Of a DNA stretch of 64,000 nt, positions 60,955-64,000 are shown piece after piece. Position numbers and translations under genes: made by a program. The notes beneath the pieces were generated by a model. It was not told where the DNA came from. It searched no databases and saw only the letters and a program-made list of their open reading frames with translations. The stretch is from Faecalibacterium sp. An121 (GTDB lineage Bacteria; Bacillota; Clostridia; Oscillospirales; Ruminococcaceae). The DNA lies in NCBI RefSeq assembly GCF_002160915.1, contig NZ_NFLM01000008.1, forward strand, positions 1-64,000. Reading direction: 5' to 3'. Every line of letters begins with the position of its first letter. The first letter of the stretch is position 1.

Positions 60955-63414
60955 ATGCAGAGTGCAGCAGATTTGACAAAGCAGGAACAGCAGCGCAGGC
61001 AGCGCCAACTGGCCCGTCTGATCCAGCCCGAGTTCAACCCCCAGCGGGTGCTGGTGCTGGGCGACCAGGGCCTGGCCGCCGCGCTGCAGGCTTTGCAGGT
61101 GGAGGCCTGGGGCCTGGCAGAGGGCAAGGGTCCCGCCCTGCCGGACAGCTGGCCCCAAAGCTATGACCTGGTGGTGGTGCAGGGGTCCGATGTCCCTGCG
61201 CCGCCCGCTTTGCCGGGCAGCCGGGTGCTTTTTTTGGCGGCGGAGCCCGAGGAGCCTTCTGCCCTGCCTGCCTGGGCGCCTGCTCTGGCCCAGGGCGGCC
61301 TGCAGCGGGATTTCAGCTGGAAGAGCTGGGGCTTGTTGTCGGGGGCGGCCCTCTACCGCCCCGGCAGTGAGGACGCTGCCGGCCTTGCCCAGGGCTATGA
61401 AGAAGCCATGGAGGCCCTGCGGCTCCGTCTCGACCGGGCCGAACAGAGCTGCCGGGACTACCAGAAGCTGACCGAGCACCAGCGCAGCGAACTGAGCGCC
61501 GCCCACCAGCACGAGCAGCAGCTGGAAGGCGCGCTGAGCAGCGTCACCGGCTCCCACTGCTGGAAGCTGACCTGGCCTGTCCGCTACCTCCTCAGCAAGG
61601 GGCGCGCTTTGTGGCACAGCTTCCCCCTGTTCGTGCTGCTGGCCCAGCTGCGTCAGGAGGGCCTGGCCGGCCTGCGCCAGCGCCGCCAGGACCGCCGCTA
61701 TTACGAGGAGAACTTCCCCGGTCAGACCTTCCGGGCCGCACGGCTGGCTCCGGTGGAACTGCTGGTCCGCCAGTCCAAAACCCAGCCCCAGGGCCCCCTG
61801 ATCAGCATTGTGGTGCCCCTGTACAACACCCCCCTGCCCTTCCTGACCGAGCTGCTGGATTCGGTGGTCAACCAGACCTACCGCAACTGGGAGCTGTGCC
61901 TGGTGGATGCGGGCCAGGACGAAAAGGTGGGGCAGGCTGTGGCCGCCCGCATGGCCCAGGACAGCCGCATCCGCTACCAGAAGCTGGCCAAAAACGACGG
62001 CATCGCGGGCAACACCAACGCAGGCTTTGCTTTGGCCAGGGGCGAGTACATCGCCCTGCTGGACCACGACGATATCCTGCATCCCTGCGCTTTGTGGTAT
62101 GCAGCCCAGGCCATCGTCCAGGAGGGGGCCGATTTCGTCTACACCGACGAGGTGACCTTCGAGGGCAAGGTGGAGAATACCACCCTCTATCATCTCAAGC
62201 CCGACTTCATGCTGGATAACCTGCGGGCCAACAACTATATCTGCCACCTGTCCGTCTTCCAGGCCGCTTTGCTGCAGGCCGCAGGCGGGGGCGAGCGGGG
62301 CGAATACAACGGCAGCCAGGACTACGACCTCTACCTGCGGCTGACCGAGCAGGCGCAGAAGATCGTCCACATCCCCCATGTGCTGTATTACTGGCGCTCC
62401 AGCCCCACCAGCGTGGCCAGCGGCATCGAGGCCAAGACCTACTGCATCGAGGCCGCCATCAAAGCCCTCTATGCCCACTATGCCCGTTTGGGCGTGGCAG
62501 TGGACGAAGTATCCATGATCCCCGACACACCGGGCTTTTATAAAACCGACTACACCATCCAGCGCCCCGGCCTGGTCAGCATCCTGATCCCCAGCTGCGA
62601 CCACGCCAAGGACTTGCGCACCTGCGTGGATTCCATCTACGCCAAGACCACCTATCCCCACTTTGAGATCATCGTCATCGAGAACAACTCGAAGGAGGAG
62701 GAGACCTTCCGCACCTACGAGCGGCTGGAGCGCCAGCATCCCGACAGCTTCCGGGTGGTGCGCTGGGAAGGCACCGGCTTCAATTACAGCGCCCTGAACA
62801 ATTTCGGGGCCAGGTTCGCCCAGGGCGAATACCTGCTGCTGCTCAACAACGACACCGAGGTCATCACCCCCCGCTGGCTGGAGGAGATGGTCATGTTTGC
62901 CCAGCAGGAGCGGATCGGCTGCGTGGGCGCCAAGCTCCTCTACCCCGACGACACCATCCAGCACGCGGGCCTGGGCTTCGGCTACCTGACGCTGGCAGCC
63001 CATATGCACAAGAACTTCCCGGTGGCCAATCCCGGCTACATGGGCCGGCTGATCTACGCCCACGATGTCTACGGGGTCACAGGGGCCTGCCTGATGATCC
63101 GCCGCACCCTCTACGAGGAGGTGGGCGGCCTGGACGAGAGCTTTGCGGTGGCCTTCAACGACGTGGATTTCTGCGTGCGGGTCCACAAGGCAGGGTATCA
63201 GAACCTGTTCACCCCCTTCGCCATGCTGTACCACTACGAGAGCAAGAGCCGCGGCCTGGACGAAAGCCCCGAAAAGCGGGCCCGTTTCGTCTCGGAGGTC
63301 ACCCGGTTCCAGACCCGCTGGAAGGCCGAACTGGCCGCCGGGGACCCCTGCCTGAACCCCAACTTTGACATCGACCGGGACGACTTCCGCATCAAGCTGC
63401 AGCCCCTGGAATGA
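60955..63414 (+). CDS. Two-domain family 2 glycosyltransferase
   Basis: An 819-residue protein. Residues about 30-170 resemble a degenerate nucleotide- or SAM-binding fold (RVLVLGDQGLAAAL, then YDLVVVQGSD), followed by a coiled coil (LRLRLDRAEQSCRDYQKL). Two GT2 domains follow: one from about residue 280 (LISIVVPLYNT, then ALLDHDDILH with the DxD-like site) and one from about 540 (LVSILIPSCDH, LLLLNNDTEV, FNDVDFCVRV). It should transfer sugars from nucleotide donors in making a surface polysaccharide. I chose ATG 60955 with GGAGAG 8 bp upstream; ATG 60940 is possible. The next glycosyltransferase overlaps it by 4 bp. Confidence 0.85.
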   Translation: MQSAADLTKQEQQRRQRQLARLIQPEFNPQRVLVLGDQGLAAALQALQVEAWGLAEGKGPALPDSWPQSYDLVVVQGSDVPAPPALPGSRVLFLAAEPEEPSALPAWAPALAQGGLQRDFSWKSWGLLSGAALYRPGSEDAAGLAQGYEEAMEALRLRLDRAEQSCRDYQKLTEHQRSELSAAHQHEQQLEGALSSVTGSHCWKLTWPVRYLLSKGRALWHSFPLFVLLAQLRQEGLAGLRQRRQDRRYYEENFPGQTFRAARLAPVELLVRQSKTQPQGPLISIVVPLYNTPLPFLTELLDSVVNQTYRNWELCLVDAGQDEKVGQAVAARMAQDSRIRYQKLAKNDGIAGNTNAGFALARGEYIALLDHDDILHPCALWYAAQAIVQEGADFVYTDEVTFEGKVENTTLYHLKPDFMLDNLRANNYICHLSVFQAALLQAAGGGERGEYNGSQDYDLYLRLTEQAQKIVHIPHVLYYWRSSPTSVASGIEAKTYCIEAAIKALYAHYARLGVAVDEVSMIPDTPGFYKTDYTIQRPGLVSILIPSCDHAKDLRTCVDSIYAKTTYPHFEIIVIENNSKEEETFRTYERLERQHPDSFRVVRWEGTGFNYSALNNFGARFAQGEYLLLLNNDTEVITPRWLEEMVMFAQQERIGCVGAKLLYPDDTIQHAGLGFGYLTLAAHMHKNFPVANPGYMGRLIYAHDVYGVTGACLMIRRTLYEEVGGLDESFAVAFNDVDFCVRVHKAGYQNLFTPFAMLYHYESKSRGLDESPEKRARFVSEVTRFQTRWKAELAAGDPCLNPNFDIDRDDFRIKLQPLE

Positions 63415-64000
63415 CCGAAAGAGAGGGCCGTGCATTGAATCTTTCTGCGTGTATCGTCACCTACAACGACCAGACCGAGGCGCTGAAGGCTGCCGCCTCG
63501 GTGCTGGCCCATACCCGGCGCCACCCGCTGGCCCTGTACCTGGTAGACAACGCCAGCCCGGACGGCACCGGCCGCGCCCTCGAACAGGCCGTGGCCAGCG
63601 GCGCGCTGCGGCCGGGACCGGAACAGTCGGTGCAGGTGATCTGCCGCCGGCGCAACGGCGGTTTCGGGGCCGGGCACAACACCGTCCTGGACAGCCTTGC
63701 CAGCGACTATCACTTCATCCTCAACCCCGATATCCTGCTCACGGCCGACACCCTGTCCGACCTGGCCGAGTGGATGGAGGCACGGCCCCAGGTGGTGATG
63801 GCCCGGCCCAGCCTCTGCTTTCCCGACGGGCGGCCCCAGGTGCTGCCCCTGCGCCGGTGCAGCCTGCGGGCCATGGTCTACCGGCAGCTGGGCTTTCTCA
63901 CTTTTTTGAAAAAGTACAACGACGCCTATGTGATGGCGGGCGAAGACCTGACCCGACCCCGGCAGATCGAGTTCTGCACCGGCAGCTTTGCGGCGGTGCG
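63411..64000 (+). CDS. Family 2 glycosyltransferase (partial, runs off the window)
   Basis: The open frame starts at ATG 63411, overlapping the previous stop (ATGA), and is still open at the window edge after 196 codons. It begins MTEREGRALNLSACIVTYND and continues with LVDNASPDGTG, NGGFGAGHN and FILNPDILL, the classical GT2 nucleotide-sugar and metal-binding segments, close to rhamnosyltransferase-type enzymes. A TTG at 63435 is an alternative start. Confidence 0.85.
   Translation, partial: MTEREGRALNLSACIVTYNDQTEALKAAASVLAHTRRHPLALYLVDNASPDGTGRALEQAVASGALRPGPEQSVQVICRRRNGGFGAGHNTVLDSLASDYHFILNPDILLTADTLSDLAEWMEARPQVVMARPSLCFPDGRPQVLPLRRCSLRAMVYRQLGFLTFLKKYNDAYVMAGEDLTRPRQIEFCTGSFAAV

Overview
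The window reads as chromosomal DNA of a GC-rich anaerobic Clostridia member, most likely the Oscillospiraceae (Ruminococcaceae) near Faecalibacterium, Gemmiger or Subdoligranulum. The basis is the spoIIA sporulation operon, three T-box leaders, Firmicutes-type promoters, EFR1-type ferredoxin and C_GCAxxG_C_C proteins, and strongly GC-biased codons. The genus is inferred from gene content only. I see no phage, insertion sequence, CRISPR array or tRNA gene.

Layout. 1-256: tandem promoters and leader of an rRNA operon running leftward out of the window. 257-1803: spoIIAA-spoIIAB-sigF. 1836-6731: Val T-box, valS, a VanZ-like gene and a degenerate folC-like gene. 6777-14908: a small membrane protein, an aldehyde dehydrogenase and an L-rhamnose catabolic cluster (fucO, rhaD, rhaA, rhaB, divergent AraC regulator, frameshifted rhaM). 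15118-17370: HAD hydrolase, flavodoxin/ferredoxin fusion and a DHFR-like protein. 17380-27911: a leftward operon of MoxR ATPase, DUF5682, VWA, SWIM zinc-finger, a small protein and DUF4132, resembling the uncharacterised E. coli yehL/M/P/Q and yehI genes. 28226-29538: NADAR-domain protein and a C_GCAxxG_C_C protein. 29598-33289: rpmG-secE-nusG-rplK-rplA and rplJ-rplL. 33448-37685: ddl-murI-DUF1934-argS.

37826-38978 is the most unusual part: about 1.1 kb of low-GC sequence without a convincing gene, framed by a near-consensus promoter and a 15-bp-stem intrinsic terminator. It carries a duplicated module of about 100-135 nt and several Shine-Dalgarno-led mini-ORFs. I read it as a large non-coding or mini-ORF RNA that I cannot assign to a known family.

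39064-43551: Met T-box, metG, an EamA transporter, tatD and a small protein. 43630-46930: an ABC transporter under a T-box whose specifier reads TGG, hence probably for tryptophan. 46963-49162: a MerR regulator diverging from a MATE exporter across a classical 19-bp-spacer MerR promoter. 49234-60750: YfhO-like membrane protein, YfbR-like nucleotidase, SPFH protein with a ribbon-helix-helix partner, a DacF-like protein that has lost its catalytic motifs, a metallophosphoesterase coupled to an unknown AT-richer gene, membrane proteins, a Ca/Na antiporter and a C26 peptidase. 60955-64000: start of a glycosyltransferase cluster that continues past the window.

How the genes work together: translation and wall-precursor housekeeping (valS, argS, metG, ribosomal proteins, ddl, murI) is interleaved with regulated accessory units. 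These are rhamnose use under an AraC activator, amino-acid-responsive T-box units, and a MoxR/VWA chaperone-like module of unknown role.
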